A stretch of 64,000 nt of DNA from Janthinobacterium sp. SUN073 (GCF_030397665.1 NZ_JAPUBT010000001.1:1196781-1260780); one strand, 5' to 3'; positions 46,434-56,335 are shown, counted from the stretch's first letter. Program-made: numbers and translations. Notes: generated by a model not told the origin, from the letters alone.

Positions 46434-46694
46434 TTACAGCGTGGCGTGCGCGTGGCTGCAGTAATCGTGGCCCTTGGCCTGCACGTTTTCCGAGGCCGGG
46501 TAGTACACGCCGCAATGGGCGCAGCACAGCATCAGCTCTGCATCCGGCAATTGCTGCGGCCGGCCCGGCGGCGCATACGGGTTAGGCGGTTGTTGCTGCT
46601 GCGCGCGGGCGCGCTGCTGCATGCCCCGGATTTTGCTGCGGATAGCAAACAGCACCAGGAACACCAGCGCCAGCCAGAATAAAACACGTGTCAT
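46434..46694 (-). CDS. PP0621-family small membrane protein
   Basis: An 86-residue protein with one N-terminal helix (VLFWLALVFLVLFAI), a basic Gln-rich linker and a C-terminal zinc-finger-like part CCAHCGVYYPASEN followed by CSHAH. The function is unknown; it commonly sits next to the CcsA-like gene in betaproteobacteria. The ATG at 46694 overlaps the ccsA-like stop by 4 bp (ATGA). Confidence 0.88.
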   Translation of the reverse strand: MTRVLFWLALVFLVLFAIRSKIRGMQQRARAQQQQPPNPYAPPGRPQQLPDAELMLCCAHCGVYYPASENVQAKGHDYCSHAHATL

Positions 46695-47494
46695 GCGTAT
46701 CCTCGGTGTAAAACCACTTCCAGTACAAAACGGCTGCCGACATAGGCCAGCAACAAGGTGGCGAAACCGGCTAGGGTAAAACTCAGGGCCGTCTTGCCGC
46801 GCCAGCCGCGAAAGCGGCGCCCCGCCAGCAGCGCGGCAAACAACAGCCACGACAGCATGGTAAACACCGACTTGTGATCCCAGGTCAAGGCCTTGCCAAA
46901 TAATTGTTCGGAAAACACGATGCCTGACAGCACGGTCAGGCTCAGCAGGATGAAGCCCAGGCCAATCATGCGAAACAGCAACTTTTCCATCGTCAGCAGG
47001 GCCGGCAACTGGTCCAGCGCGCTGCCGATGAAGCCGCGGCTTTCGCTGCGCGTATGCAAACGCGATTCCTGCAGCGCCATCAGTACGGCGTGAAAGGCGG
47101 CAATCGTCAAGGTGCTGTAGGCGAGCACGGCCACGGCAATATGCCAGCCGAAGACGGCCGACTTGCCTTCCATGCTGACCTGGCTGCCAGGAAAGGCCCA
47201 GGCCAGGCCGATGGCGATGACGGCGCTGGGCATGACCATGCGGCGCAGTCCATCCAGACTGAAATTGCGGTTCTCTATCCAGTAGGCGCCCACCGATACC
47301 CACAGCGCGGCCGACAGCATGGCGGAAAAGCCGAAGCGCAAGGTGCCCGGCGCCATCAGGTCGAACCACAGGGTGGCGGCGTGCGCCAGCCAGGCGACGC
47401 CGGTCAGGCCGGCAATGAGCCGGGCACGGGACGAGGGGAGCACCGCGCACGCCGCGTACAACAGGGCGGCGATAAGAAAGAAATAGATCTGCAT
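46691..47494 (-). CDS. CcsA/YpjD-like cytochrome c assembly family membrane protein
   Basis: A 267-residue protein with about eight helices, from the first (IYFFLIAALLYAACAVL) to LAGFATLLLAYVGSRFVLEVVL. The segment GKALTWDHKSVFTMLSWLLFAALL resembles the conserved Trp-containing segment of cytochrome c assembly proteins that handle heme. Usually found beside ffh in this class of bacteria; here an iron locus lies between them. Role in heme handling is inferred. Confidence 0.85.
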   Translation of the reverse strand: MQIYFFLIAALLYAACAVLPSSRARLIAGLTGVAWLAHAATLWFDLMAPGTLRFGFSAMLSAALWVSVGAYWIENRNFSLDGLRRMVMPSAVIAIGLAWAFPGSQVSMEGKSAVFGWHIAVAVLAYSTLTIAAFHAVLMALQESRLHTRSESRGFIGSALDQLPALLTMEKLLFRMIGLGFILLSLTVLSGIVFSEQLFGKALTWDHKSVFTMLSWLLFAALLAGRRFRGWRGKTALSFTLAGFATLLLAYVGSRFVLEVVLHRGYA

Positions 47495-47674
47495 AGTTTA
47501 AGTTTACACCATAGCCGACAAGCGCGATTCAAGCGACAGCCCGGGTGACAGGCATTCCGCCGCCAGCCAATGCTGCAAGCCTGCCATGATATCGCGCCTG
47601 AGGCGCAACGGGGTAGCGCACCCTCAAGATTTCGACAATCTTTCGCGCCGCCCACCTATATATATGTGTGCCGC

Positions 47675-47705
47675 AAAAAATGATGGCCCGCTCAAGCGGG
47701 CCATC
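47675..47705 (-). terminator. intrinsic terminator of the orphan binding-protein gene
   Basis: GATGGCCCGCT (47682-47692) and AGCGGGCCATC (47695-47705) form a perfect 11-bp stem, followed on the minus strand by six T residues (complement of 47675-47680), 20 bp after the stop codon. Confidence 0.93.
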
Positions 47706-47725
47706 GGGCACTGCCCATCTCCGGT

Positions 47726-48715
47726 TTACTTCACGTTCAGGCTCTTTTTCGCCTGCTCCAGCAAGTCCGTCTTGACCCAGTCCTTGGCCACGGGCGGCTT
47801 CGTCATGCGGCCCACGCCCGTTTTCACCATCACGTCGGTGGTTACCTGGATGTGCTCGGGCGAGATGTCGTACGAATACGGCGAATTGCTGATCGCGTCG
47901 TCGAAGTCATCCTTCGTGATCTGGCCGCGGAACACGACTTCGCGCACATATTTTTCCGCCGTCGCCTTGTTATCGATAAAGGTTTTCGTCGCTTCGACGA
48001 AACAGCGCATGAATTTTTCCGCCACCGGGCGGCGTTCTTTGTAGAACTTTTCTGTCATCACCATGGTACGCACGGGCTCGCCGATCGGCGTGTCGTACGG
48101 TTTCAGGATTTCCGTACCAAAACCTTTGTTGATCGCCTGCGACGATTGCGGTTCCGACTGCATCATGGCGTCGATATTCTTGCCCATCAGCGCCTGGTTC
48201 AAGTCGGCGTAGGCCAGGAACACCAGTTGCACATCCTTGCCCTTGGTGTCGGCATACGTCAGGCCCGCTTGCGCCAGCTCGGCCAGCAGCAGCACTTCCT
48301 GGATGCCGCCGCGCGTCACGCCCACGCGCTTGCCCTTCAGATCCTTCACGTTGGCGATATTTTGCCCCGTGCCCCCGACCAGGCGCGCGCCGCCCTTGGC
48401 AAAGCCGGCCACCACATAGATGGGCGCGCCGCCGGCACGGCCGGAAATGGCCGCTTCGGACGCCGTCGCACCCACGTCCAGCTCGCCCGCGATAATCGCC
48501 TGCATCACATCGAGGCCCTTGGCGAAGATATGCTCTTCGACCTTGATGCCGCACTTGGGCGCGATTTCCTTGATGTACGACACGGCGCCGTAGTGGGCAA
48601 ATTTTAAATTACCCAGGCGCACGACTTCCTGTGCCTGGGCCTGCACGGCGCCCATGCCGAACGCCAGCATGAGGGCGGCGGCGATACCAGTCTTCAAGGT
48701 TGATTTCTTCTGCAT
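47726..48715 (-). CDS. orphan ABC transporter substrate-binding protein (NMT1/SsuA-like)
   Basis: A 329-residue exported binding protein. The Sec signal peptide is TLKTGIAAALMLAFGMGAVQAQA. The mature part has two lobes as in SsuA/TauA-type proteins (VVRLGNLKFAHYGAVSYIKEI, GKRVGVTRGGIQEVLLLAEL). The ATG at 48715 is preceded by AGGAGA at good spacing. No permease or ATPase lies beside it, and it follows the TonB-dependent receptor by 127 bp with a hairpin between. It may serve a transporter encoded elsewhere; the substrate is unknown. Confidence 0.87.
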   Translation of the reverse strand: MQKKSTLKTGIAAALMLAFGMGAVQAQAQEVVRLGNLKFAHYGAVSYIKEIAPKCGIKVEEHIFAKGLDVMQAIIAGELDVGATASEAAISGRAGGAPIYVVAGFAKGGARLVGGTGQNIANVKDLKGKRVGVTRGGIQEVLLLAELAQAGLTYADTKGKDVQLVFLAYADLNQALMGKNIDAMMQSEPQSSQAINKGFGTEILKPYDTPIGEPVRTMVMTEKFYKERRPVAEKFMRCFVEATKTFIDNKATAEKYVREVVFRGQITKDDFDDAISNSPYSYDISPEHIQVTTDVMVKTGVGRMTKPPVAKDWVKTDLLEQAKKSLNVK

Positions 48716-48801
48716 CGGGTTCTCCTGTGGTGGTTGGTGTGTGCCCGCTGGGGCATAAAACACAGCTTTTTTTATTATGGGGAGATAGTACCGCGTGTTG
48801 G

Positions 48802-48830
48802 GGACAGGGCAACATTTTTTTGCCCTGTCC
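48802..48830 (-). terminator. hairpin after the TonB-dependent receptor gene
   Basis: GGACAGGGCAA (48802-48812) and TTGCCCTGTCC (48820-48830) form an 11-bp stem. A T-run lies in the loop on the plus strand but none follows the stem on the minus strand, so termination may be weak. Confidence 0.6.
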
Positions 48831-48842
48831 AGACCGCCCTGC

Positions 48843-51356
48843 TTAAAACGTGGCGCGCAGGGTCACGCTCGCATTGCGTGGCGCGCCATACCAGTTGCCA
48901 CCGCCTGAGTAGCCCGTCTTTTCATAGTAGCGCTTGTCAAAGACATTATTGACGTTCAGGGCCAGCGACCAGCGGGGATCGATGCGGTATTGCGCCAGCG
49001 CGCTCCAGACGGCATAGCCGCCCTGCGTAAACTGGAAGTCTTGCGCGGCGCCGGCGCGCGTGACCACCGTGCCGCTCGTGTAGTTGGCGCTCTGGATGGC
49101 GACGTTGCCGCCCACCTTCCAGGCAGACCAGGTGCCAGGCAAGGCATACGCCGTCGACAGCTTGAACAGATGCTTGGGCGTAATGCTGCTGAAAGGCAAG
49201 CCCGTGCTGTCGTTCTTGCTGTGGTTGAAAGTATAGCCGGCGGCGGCCTGCAAGCCGGGCAAGAGTTCGCCACCCACTTCCATATCCACGCCGCGGCTGG
49301 TCACCTTGCCCTGCGGCAGATAACAGCAATTGCCCGCATACAGATCTGTTTCTTCCGGATAGCCGGGGTCCAGCACCGCCTCGCCATTGCGTTCGACATG
49401 GAACAGGCTGAAGGTGGCATTCAAGCGCCCATCGAGCAATTCGCCCTTGAGGCCGCCTTCATAGCTCTTGCCCGTGATGGGCTTGAGCGAAGTGCCCGGC
49501 ATCGGCCCCGCCTTGTACAGCGCCTGCGGCTTGAAGATGGCGGAATAGCTGGCATATGCCGACCACTGTGCGTTCAGGTCGTAAATGATGCCGCCATACG
49601 GCGTCAGCTTGGTCGGCTCGCTGAAGCGGCTGTCCGAGTCGGGCGCCCACACGCCCGTGTCGCCATCGAGGGATGCCACGTATTGCTTGAATTTGTAACG
49701 GGCCAGGCGCGCGCCCAGCACCACGTGCAGCTGGTCGCTGGGATGCAGGCGCACGGTGCCATACGCGCCATACTGTTCCTGCTCCCATGGATGAAAACGG
49801 TACCAGACGGGGCCATTGTCGCCGCCCGCCCATGGCGTGGCATCGGGATTGAAGGGATTGGCCGGCGTACTGCCGGCCCCCGTCTGCCGGGCCGAATCCC
49901 AGTAGCTCGTGACCTTCTGCCGGTCGGCTCCCAGCAGCAACTCATGCGTGCGTCCCAGCAGCTTGAAATTGCCCGTCAGATTCAAGTCCAGCACATTCTG
50001 GTGATTCCAGGCATTGTTGCGCGTACCGGCCCACACTGCGCCATCACTGCCGCCAGGCTGCACGGCGCCGGTGGTAAACGTGCCGCGCCCCTTGGCGCTC
50101 TGCTCGACGTGGCTGGCATTCAATTTCAGCTTCCAGCCGGTGGCAAAATGGTGTTCAAGCTGGGCAAACAGCTCCGTGACCGCATTGTCGACATAAGCCC
50201 AGGGCTGGCTCAGATTGGTCGAGCGCGGCAGCTGCAAATCCGTGCCATCGGCATAACGGGGCAGACCGGAACCACTGCCATTCGTATCGCGCTTGCCATG
50301 CGAACCACCCACGGTCAACAGCGACCCCGTGGGCAGGTCCGCTTCCAGCACGCCGTACACGAGTGCCTTTTCCGTGCGGAAGTGGCGCATGAAGGAGCCA
50401 TCATTTTCATACATGGCCACCACCCGCCCGCGCAGCCGTCCATCGTCGGTGAGCGGGCCTGTGGCGTCGATATCGGCGCGATAATTGCTCCAGCTACCCG
50501 CCGACAGAGCGGCCGCCAGTTGTCGACGCTCAAGAGGTTTCTTGCGCGCCAAGTTAATGATGCCACCCGGATCACCGGCGCCGGACAGCAGGCCGGACGC
50601 GCCGCGCATCACCTCGACCCGGTCGTACATCGCCATATCCTGGATCGCCGTCGCGGTGTAGCTGCCGATATTGAAGGGCGCGCCGCCATCGATCTGCATG
50701 CTGTCGATCTGGAAGCCCCGCGAATAGAAATTGTAGGCGTGGCCGTTTACGCGCTGCAAGGTGATGCCCGGCGTCAGCGCCATGGCGCCACCGATATCCT
50801 TGACGTCCTGGTCATCGAGCTGCTGGCGCGTCACCACCGATACAGACTGGGGAATTTCGCGAAACGACTGGTCCGTCTTCGAAGCGATGCTGGTGACGCG
50901 GCTGGTGTACGAGCCCGTGCCTTCCGTGCTGCCATCGGCGGCGCGGCGCGCACGCACGCGAATCGCGGCCAGGGTTTGCTCATCCGCGGCGCTGGCGGCA
51001 GTGGCCGCAACGGCAGCCGTTGCCGGCAGCGCTTTTTGCAAGGTATAACTACCGTCGCTGCGGCCGGTGATTTCCAGGCCGCTGCCGGCCAGCAGCCGCG
51101 CCAGCGCCTCGCGCGGCGTGTAGCTGCCGCTCAGGGCCGGGCTGCTCAGCCCCGCCGTCAGGGCTGGATCGAACGACAGGGCGATGCCCGTCTCGACGGC
51201 CAGGGTGGACAGGTTGCGGCCCAGGGGACCGGCCGGCAGCGCGACGCTGCGCGCGGCGGGCGCGTCCGGCGATGCGGCATGGACGGGCGCGGCCATGGCC
51301 AGCACGGCCAGGTGAACGGCGAGACAAACGATGGAACGGAGGGGAACTGCAGGCAT
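48843..51356 (-). CDS. TonB-dependent siderophore receptor with N-terminal signalling (STN) domain
   Basis: An 837-residue outer-membrane transducer. After the signal peptide (LAVLAMAAPVHAA) an STN domain spans about residues 35-105 (SVALPAGPLGRNLSTLAVETG to GRSDGSYTLQ), allowing contact with FecR. The plug contains FREIPQSVSVVTRQQLDDQ and the barrel ends in the usual aromatic residue (ASVTLRATF). It would import a ferric siderophore and signal its presence. The ATG at 51356 has AAAGGAAA upstream. It follows fecR after 80 bp, with a hairpin in the gap. The ligand cannot be told. Confidence 0.93.
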   Translation of the reverse strand: MPAVPLRSIVCLAVHLAVLAMAAPVHAASPDAPAARSVALPAGPLGRNLSTLAVETGIALSFDPALTAGLSSPALSGSYTPREALARLLAGSGLEITGRSDGSYTLQKALPATAAVAATAASAADEQTLAAIRVRARRAADGSTEGTGSYTSRVTSIASKTDQSFREIPQSVSVVTRQQLDDQDVKDIGGAMALTPGITLQRVNGHAYNFYSRGFQIDSMQIDGGAPFNIGSYTATAIQDMAMYDRVEVMRGASGLLSGAGDPGGIINLARKKPLERRQLAAALSAGSWSNYRADIDATGPLTDDGRLRGRVVAMYENDGSFMRHFRTEKALVYGVLEADLPTGSLLTVGGSHGKRDTNGSGSGLPRYADGTDLQLPRSTNLSQPWAYVDNAVTELFAQLEHHFATGWKLKLNASHVEQSAKGRGTFTTGAVQPGGSDGAVWAGTRNNAWNHQNVLDLNLTGNFKLLGRTHELLLGADRQKVTSYWDSARQTGAGSTPANPFNPDATPWAGGDNGPVWYRFHPWEQEQYGAYGTVRLHPSDQLHVVLGARLARYKFKQYVASLDGDTGVWAPDSDSRFSEPTKLTPYGGIIYDLNAQWSAYASYSAIFKPQALYKAGPMPGTSLKPITGKSYEGGLKGELLDGRLNATFSLFHVERNGEAVLDPGYPEETDLYAGNCCYLPQGKVTSRGVDMEVGGELLPGLQAAAGYTFNHSKNDSTGLPFSSITPKHLFKLSTAYALPGTWSAWKVGGNVAIQSANYTSGTVVTRAGAAQDFQFTQGGYAVWSALAQYRIDPRWSLALNVNNVFDKRYYEKTGYSGGGNWYGAPRNASVTLRATF

Positions 51357-51372
51357 GACGTTTCCTTTACAT

Positions 51373-51398
51373 GGCAAGGGGATCTTCTTCCCCTTGCC
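51373..51398 (-). other. 10-bp hairpin between fecR and the receptor gene
   Basis: GGCAAGGGGA (51373-51382) and TCCCCTTGCC (51389-51398) form a perfect stem ending 17 bp before the receptor start codon. It may protect the receptor mRNA or limit read-through from fecIR. Confidence 0.65.
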
Positions 51399-51436
51399 AG
51401 CCCGGCGCGAAAAAAGTGTCAGGTTTTTTCAACTAT

Positions 51437-52408
51437 TTATTCAGGTGCATCCAGGGTCACCCAATAGCCGCCAAGGCGCGTGCGCGCCGCCACCGGATAG
51501 GTCGACACCAGCATCACCAGCGCCGCATCCGTGTCCGTGATGGGAAAGGCGCCCGAGACGCGCACATTGGCCACGCGGGGATCGCAGCGCACGATGCCGG
51601 GCCGGTAGCGGCCCAGTTCCAGCGCAAAATCGTGCAGGCGCATGTCATCGGCCAGCAGCATGCCGCGCTGCCACGCCAGCGCGCCGCCGTCCAGCGCAGC
51701 GGGTTCGCCGATGGCCGCCGCCGTGAAGGCCACCTGCCGTCCCGCTGGAATGATATGCTGCGCACCGCTGCGCGCCCGCACGCGCACGCGGCTTTCCCGT
51801 ACCGCCAGCAGCGTCCGGCCATCATCCTGGCGCACGGAAAACTGCGTGCCCAGCGCTTCGAGCCGGCCTTCGGCCGTGACGACAAGGAAGGGACGGCGCT
51901 GCGCATCGGCGGCCGTGCGCACGGCGATTTCGCCACGCCGCAGGGTCAGCAGGCGCTGCGCGCCATCGAACTGCACGTCCAGGGTGGTAGCCGTATTGAG
52001 GCTGATGCGGCTGCCGTCGGCCAGCACGATGTCGCGCCGCTCGCCGGTCGCTGTCCGGTAGTCGTGGCGCCAGCCTTGCTGCTCCATCAGCAGCCAGGCG
52101 CCGGGCACCACCGCCAGCAAGGCGGCCAGTTTCAGCAGCGCGGCGCGGCGCGCCGAAGTGCGGTCCAATTCGCGCGAGCGGTCCAGCGCCGGCATGGCCA
52201 GCTCCGGCGGCAAGCCGCCCAGTTTTCCCAGCAACGCTTCGGCACGCTGCCAGGCACGCGCATGTTCCGGGTCGCTTGCGCGCCAGCGTTCGCACTCGCG
52301 CCGCTGCTGCGCGCTGGCGGCGCCCGAGTGCAGCTGCATCAGCCAGTCGGCCGCCTGCTCGAGCACGCGCGAATCAATCGGCACACGGGCGCCCAAGCTA
52401 GTCGCCAT
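51437..52408 (-). CDS. FecR-type anti-sigma/sigma regulator (copy 1)
   Basis: A 323-residue inner-membrane regulator. The N-terminal cytoplasmic part has the DUF4880-like segment VLEQAADWLMQLHSG and RWRASDPEHARAWQRAE, a single helix follows (LLKLAALLAVVPGAWLLM), and the periplasmic FecR domain is marked by DYRTATGERRDIVLADGSRISLNTATTLDVQF (in parts). It passes the receptor's signal to the ECF sigma factor encoded just upstream, whose gene it overlaps by 11 bp. Confidence 0.92.
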   Translation of the reverse strand: MATSLGARVPIDSRVLEQAADWLMQLHSGAASAQQRRECERWRASDPEHARAWQRAEALLGKLGGLPPELAMPALDRSRELDRTSARRAALLKLAALLAVVPGAWLLMEQQGWRHDYRTATGERRDIVLADGSRISLNTATTLDVQFDGAQRLLTLRRGEIAVRTAADAQRRPFLVVTAEGRLEALGTQFSVRQDDGRTLLAVRESRVRVRARSGAQHIIPAGRQVAFTAAAIGEPAALDGGALAWQRGMLLADDMRLHDFALELGRYRPGIVRCDPRVANVRVSGAFPITDTDAALVMLVSTYPVAARTRLGGYWVTLDAPE

Positions 52409-52928
52409 CGAGCCGCAGGCACGCCAGGAACGCCTGCTTCATATAGCGCTTCACGCTGGTCAGCGACACATTGAGGCGCACCGCGATGGCGTCATAGGTC
52501 AGCCCTTCCAGCTGCGACAGCAAAAAGGCGCGCCGCGCGGTGGCCGGCAGGGCATCGAGCATGGCGTCAACCTGGTGCAGGGTTTCCAGGATCAGCAATT
52601 GGTCTTCACACGATGGCGCTTGCAGTTCGGGCAACAGGGCGATGGCGTCGAGATAGGCGCGTTCGAGCGCCTGGCGCTGATACCAGTTGATCAGGATGCC
52701 GCGCGCCACCGTCGTCAGGTAGGCGCGCGGCTGGCTGATGGCGACGATGTCGCGCCCGGCCAGGATGCGCACGAAGGTGTCGTGCGCCAGGTCGGCTGCG
52801 TCAAAGGCATTGCCCAGCTTGTAGCGCAACCAGCCATGCAGCCAGCCGTGGTGCTGCTGGTACAGCGCCTGGGCGGCATGCGTGGGAGAAGAGTGGTCTT
52901 GCTGTAGGGCGAAGTCGGCGGCCGACAT
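52398..52928 (-). CDS. FecI-type ECF sigma factor (copy 1)
   Basis: A 176-residue sigma-70 family ECF factor. Region 2 spans LYQQHHGWLHGWLRYKLGN to FDAADLAHDTFVRIL, and region 4 has FLLSQLEGLTYDAIAVRLN. The ATG at 52928 fits AGGAAAGG six bases upstream; an ATG at 52934 is too close to that site. A Fur-like palindrome lies at 52966-52984. It and copy 2 share the N terminus MSAADFA, the same ribosome site and the same operator. Confidence 0.93.
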   Translation of the reverse strand: MSAADFALQQDHSSPTHAAQALYQQHHGWLHGWLRYKLGNAFDAADLAHDTFVRILAGRDIVAISQPRAYLTTVARGILINWYQRQALERAYLDAIALLPELQAPSCEDQLLILETLHQVDAMLDALPATARRAFLLSQLEGLTYDAIAVRLNVSLTSVKRYMKQAFLACLRLDGD

Positions 52929-52964
52929 GGGCATCCTTTCCTGTCAGGCGCCTGGCACCAATGC

Positions 52965-52987
52965 AAATAAGAATTATTCTCATTTTA
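52965..52987 (-). promoter_or_regulatory. Fur box upstream of fecI copy 1
   Basis: The core AATAAGAATTATTCTCATT (52966-52984) is a 19-bp near-palindrome (8 of 9 pairs), close to known Fur sites of Gram-negative bacteria. It lies 37-60 bp before the fecI start and is identical over 23 bp with the site at 60421-60443. Confidence 0.8.
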
Positions 52988-52998
52988 GCCGAAAGAAC

Positions 52999-53046
52999 AA
53001 CGCCGGCGCAATGCCTGGCCGCGATGGCAGGCATGGCGCCGGCGTT
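52999..53046 (-). terminator. terminator of macB, possibly bidirectional
   Basis: AACGCCGGCGC (52999-53009) and GCGCCGGCGTT (53036-53046) pair over 11 bp, with an inner 7-bp stem ATGCCTG/CAGGCAT. A T-rich stretch follows on both strands. It begins 11 bp after the macB stop. Confidence 0.8.
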
Positions 53047-53056
53047 TTTACAACAC

Positions 53057-55060
53057 CTACTGTCCGGCCAGCGCCACCACCGGATCGAGTCCCGACGCCT
53101 TGCGCGCCGGCATGAAGCCAAACACCAGCCCCGTCACCACGGCGCAGGCAAACGCGCCGGCGATGGCGCTGAGCGAAAAGATCACCGGCACGTCCCATAC
53201 GAGCAGCAAGCCGGCCACCGTCACGCCGACCACGATGCCGGCCACGCCGCCCACCACCGACACCAGCACGGCTTCGGTGAGGAACTGGCGCAGGATGTCG
53301 CGCCGGCGCGCGCCCGTCGCCATGCGAATGCCGATTTCGCGCGTGCGCTCGCGCACCGTCATCAGCATCACGTTCATGACGCCGATGCCGCCCACCACCA
53401 GCGACACGGCAGCGATCAGGCTGAGCATCATGGTCATGTTGTCCTGCGTCTTGGCTTCGGCGGCGATCGACGCGGCCGCGTTGCTGATGCCATAGTCGCG
53501 GATGCGGTGGCGCTCGAACATCGTGGCGTCGACCGCCGCTTCCACTTCCGTCACGCGCTTGACGTCGGCCACCGCCAAGACCGTGTAGGTCGGCTCGCGC
53601 TGGCCGAAGACGCGGATGCCGGCCGTGGAAAACGGCAGCAGCAGCACGTCGTCTTCATCCTTCTCGCCCGTCAGCGCGCCCTTCGCGCTCATCACGCCGA
53701 TCACCTGGAACGGCACATTGCCGATCAGGATGCTCTGCCCCACGGGGTTGGGCACGTCGGGCATCAGTTTTTCGGCCAGGTGCGCGCCCAGCACGGCCAC
53801 GGTGGCCATTTCGCGCTCGTCTTCTTCGGTAAAGAAGCCGCCCTTGGCCACCGGCCAGGTCTGGATCTGCGGCAGGGCCGGTCCCGTGCCGCGCACATAC
53901 GTCTGCACGTCGAGGTTACCGTGGCGTATGACCTTGTTGCCCGTGACATTCGGCAGCACGTGGGTGATGCCCGGCACATCCTTGAGCGCATCGAGGTCGG
54001 CCAGGGTGATGCTGCGCCCGGGGATGCGCGAACTTTCGCCGCGCGACGCCATGTACAGCAAATTCGAGCCGAACGCGCCCAATTGCGCCATCACTTGCTG
54101 GCGCGTGCCCAGGCCGATGGCCAGCATGACGATCACGGAAGCGACGCCGATGACGATGCCCAGCAGCGTCAATCCCGTGCGGAAGCGGTTGATCCACAGC
54201 ACGCGCCAGGCGGCGCGCGCCGCGTCGAGCAATTCCGTGCCCAGCGACGCCCCCGTGTCATGAGCGGCGCGCGACATGTCGAGCGGCGGCAGGGCCGTCG
54301 ACGTGGCGGGAATGGCGATGGCGCCCGAGTCTGCGATGATTTCGCCATCGCTGATCTCGATCACGCGGCGCGCCTGGGCCGCCACCTTGCGGTCATGCGT
54401 AATGAGGATGATGGTGTGGCCCGCGTCGGCCAGTTCACCCAGGAGCGCCATGACTTCGGCGCCACTGCTGCTATCTAAGGCCCCCGTTGGTTCATCGGCA
54501 AGGATGATGCGCCCGCCATTCATCAGGGCGCGCGCGATCGACACGCGCTGCTGCTGCCCGCCCGATAATTGATTCGGCCGGTGGTCGAGCCGGTCACCCA
54601 GGCCCAGGCGCTTGAGCAGCGCTTCCGAGCGGGCGTGGCGGGCGGCGGCCGGCATGCCCGCGTACAGGGCCGGCACTTCCACGTTTTCGCGCGCCGATTC
54701 GGTGGCGATCAGGTGATAACCCTGGAAGACGAAGCCGAACGCCTCGCGCCGCAGCCACGCCAGCTCATCGGGATTCAGGCTGGCCACGTCCTGGCCGGCG
54801 AAGCGGTAGCTGCCGTCGCTGGGACGGTCAAGGCAGCCCAGCAAATGCATCAGGGTCGATTTGCCGGAACCGGAGGCGCCCACGATGGCGACGAATTCAC
54901 CGGCGCCGATGGACAAGGTCAGGCCGCGCAGCACTTCCACGGCCGGCGCGCCGTCATGGCCGCCGTAGCGCTTGCGGATGCCGGCAAGTTCAATCAGTGG
55001 CGCCGGCTGGCCAGGTTCTCCGGCTTGCCCCAGTGACGCGGCCTCGCTCATGGAGCTCAC
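53057..55060 (-). CDS. macB: MacB-type ABC exporter (ATPase fused to permease)
   Basis: A 667-residue tripartite-efflux component. The N-terminal ATPase has Walker [10 protein letters not shown], signature [15 protein letters not shown] and Walker [11 protein letters not shown]. The first helix (about residue 290) is followed by a large periplasmic domain and three C-terminal helices, with the FtsX-like motif [20 protein letters not shown]. Start GTG at 55060 overlaps the macA stop (GTGA); an ATG three codons later is also possible. MacB homologues (PvdT) recycle or secrete siderophores; the iron context favours that role. No outer-membrane channel gene is adjacent. Confidence 0.92.
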   Translation of the reverse strand: MSSMSEAASLGQAGEPGQPAPLIELAGIRKRYGGHDGAPAVEVLRGLTLSIGAGEFVAIVGASGSGKSTLMHLLGCLDRPSDGSYRFAGQDVASLNPDELAWLRREAFGFVFQGYHLIATESARENVEVPALYAGMPAAARHARSEALLKRLGLGDRLDHRPNQLSGGQQQRVSIARALMNGGRIILADEPTGALDSSSGAEVMALLGELADAGHTIILITHDRKVAAQARRVIEISDGEIIADSGAIAIPATSTALPPLDMSRAAHDTGASLGTELLDAARAAWRVLWINRFRTGLTLLGIVIGVASVIVMLAIGLGTRQQVMAQLGAFGSNLLYMASRGESSRIPGRSITLADLDALKDVPGITHVLPNVTGNKVIRHGNLDVQTYVRGTGPALPQIQTWPVAKGGFFTEEDEREMATVAVLGAHLAEKLMPDVPNPVGQSILIGNVPFQVIGVMSAKGALTGEKDEDDVLLLPFSTAGIRVFGQREPTYTVLAVADVKRVTEVEAAVDATMFERHRIRDYGISNAAASIAAEAKTQDNMTMMLSLIAAVSLVVGGIGVMNVMLMTVRERTREIGIRMATGARRRDILRQFLTEAVLVSVVGGVAGIVVGVTVAGLLLVWDVPVIFSLSAIAGAFACAVVTGLVFGFMPARKASGLDPVVALAGQ

Positions 55061-56244
55061 AGCTGGAACCTGCTGGCGCCGCTGCTGGCCGGCTGCTCGC
55101 CCGTGACCAGCAATTCACCTTCGCGCAAGCCTTGCAGCACTTCCGCGCTGAGGCGGTTGCGCACGCCGACGGTGACGGCGCGCGTATCGACCTTGCCGTC
55201 GGCATCCATCACGCGGGCCGTGAACTGCCCCGGCCTGGCGCCTTCCTCGGTCGATGGTTTCAGGGCCGGCAAGGGCACGGCCAGCACATTGTTCGCCGCC
55301 GCCGTGACGAACACCACCTGCGCCGTCATCTGCGGCATCAGTTCGCCATCGGCATTATCCACGTCGAACAGCACCGTATATAAAATCACCTTGCTGGTCG
55401 ACGGCGCCAGGGCCGTGCCGGCGGCGGAACCACCGGGCACGGGCGGCGCCGGCAGCACTTGCCGCACCTTGCCGCTCCAGCGCCGCTGATCGCCGCCCAG
55501 GGTGGTGAAGTAGACGGGCATATCCGGGCGCACGCGGCGCACGTCCGCTTCCGACACTTCCGTCCACACCGTCATGGCCGACAGGTCGGCGATGCGCAGG
55601 ATGTTCGGCGTCTGGTAGGTGGCGTTCAGGGTTTGCCCTTCCTTGGCGTCCAGGCCCACCACCTTGCCGGCCATGGGTGCGTAGATGCGCGTATAGCCCA
55701 GGCGCGCCTCGTCCGCCTTCAGGCTGGCCTGGGTCTGGTCGATCTGCGCCTTCAGGTGGTCGATCTTGGCCCCGGCCGAGGCCAAGGTGGCTTCGGCCGT
55801 TTCGAGGTCGGCCAAAGGCGTCGAGTCGAATTTCGCCATCTGCTTCTGGCGCACGTGCTGCTGGCCCGCCAGGCGATGCTGCGCCTGCTGGTCGGCCAGC
55901 TGCGCGCGCAAGCCCGCCAGGGCGGCGCGGCCCGCGTCGACCGTGGCTTGCTGCACGCTGGGGTCGATCTCGGCCAGCAACTGGCCCTTTTCCACGGCGC
56001 TGCCCGGCTGCACGTGCAAACGCGTGATCTGGCCCGACACCTGCGCGCCCACGTCGACATAGGTTTGCGGCTGCAGGGTGCCGATGGCCGTGACGCTGGC
56101 CTCGATGTTGCCGCGCTTGACGGGCGCCGTGTCGAACACGGTGGCCGGGCCGCGCGTGACCCACAGGGCGCTGGCGCCTAACAGCGCCAGCAAGACCGCG
56201 CCGCCCAGGATACGGGCGCGGCGGGAAGGCAGGCGGGCCGCCAT
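55057..56244 (-). CDS. macA: MacA-type periplasmic membrane-fusion protein
   Basis: A 395-residue HlyD-family adaptor. N-terminal helix [18 protein letters not shown]; lipoyl/barrel-sandwich segments [19 protein letters not shown] and [18 protein letters not shown]; a coiled-coil hairpin between about residues 105-180. It would link MacB to an outer-membrane TolC-type channel. The gene is 91 bp after the DUF3325 gene and overlaps macB. PvdR is the pyoverdine-system homologue. Confidence 0.92.
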   Translation of the reverse strand: MAARLPSRRARILGGAVLLALLGASALWVTRGPATVFDTAPVKRGNIEASVTAIGTLQPQTYVDVGAQVSGQITRLHVQPGSAVEKGQLLAEIDPSVQQATVDAGRAALAGLRAQLADQQAQHRLAGQQHVRQKQMAKFDSTPLADLETAEATLASAGAKIDHLKAQIDQTQASLKADEARLGYTRIYAPMAGKVVGLDAKEGQTLNATYQTPNILRIADLSAMTVWTEVSEADVRRVRPDMPVYFTTLGGDQRRWSGKVRQVLPAPPVPGGSAAGTALAPSTSKVILYTVLFDVDNADGELMPQMTAQVVFVTAAANNVLAVPLPALKPSTEEGARPGQFTARVMDADGKVDTRAVTVGVRNRLSAEVLQGLREGELLVTGEQPASSGASRFQL

Positions 56245-56335
56245 CAGGAAGCCGCCTTCAATACATTCAAAACATCAATCGGTGTCGCCGGGCGTGAAAA
56301 ATGCATCAGTCTATCCTTGAAAATGGCGGTGAATA

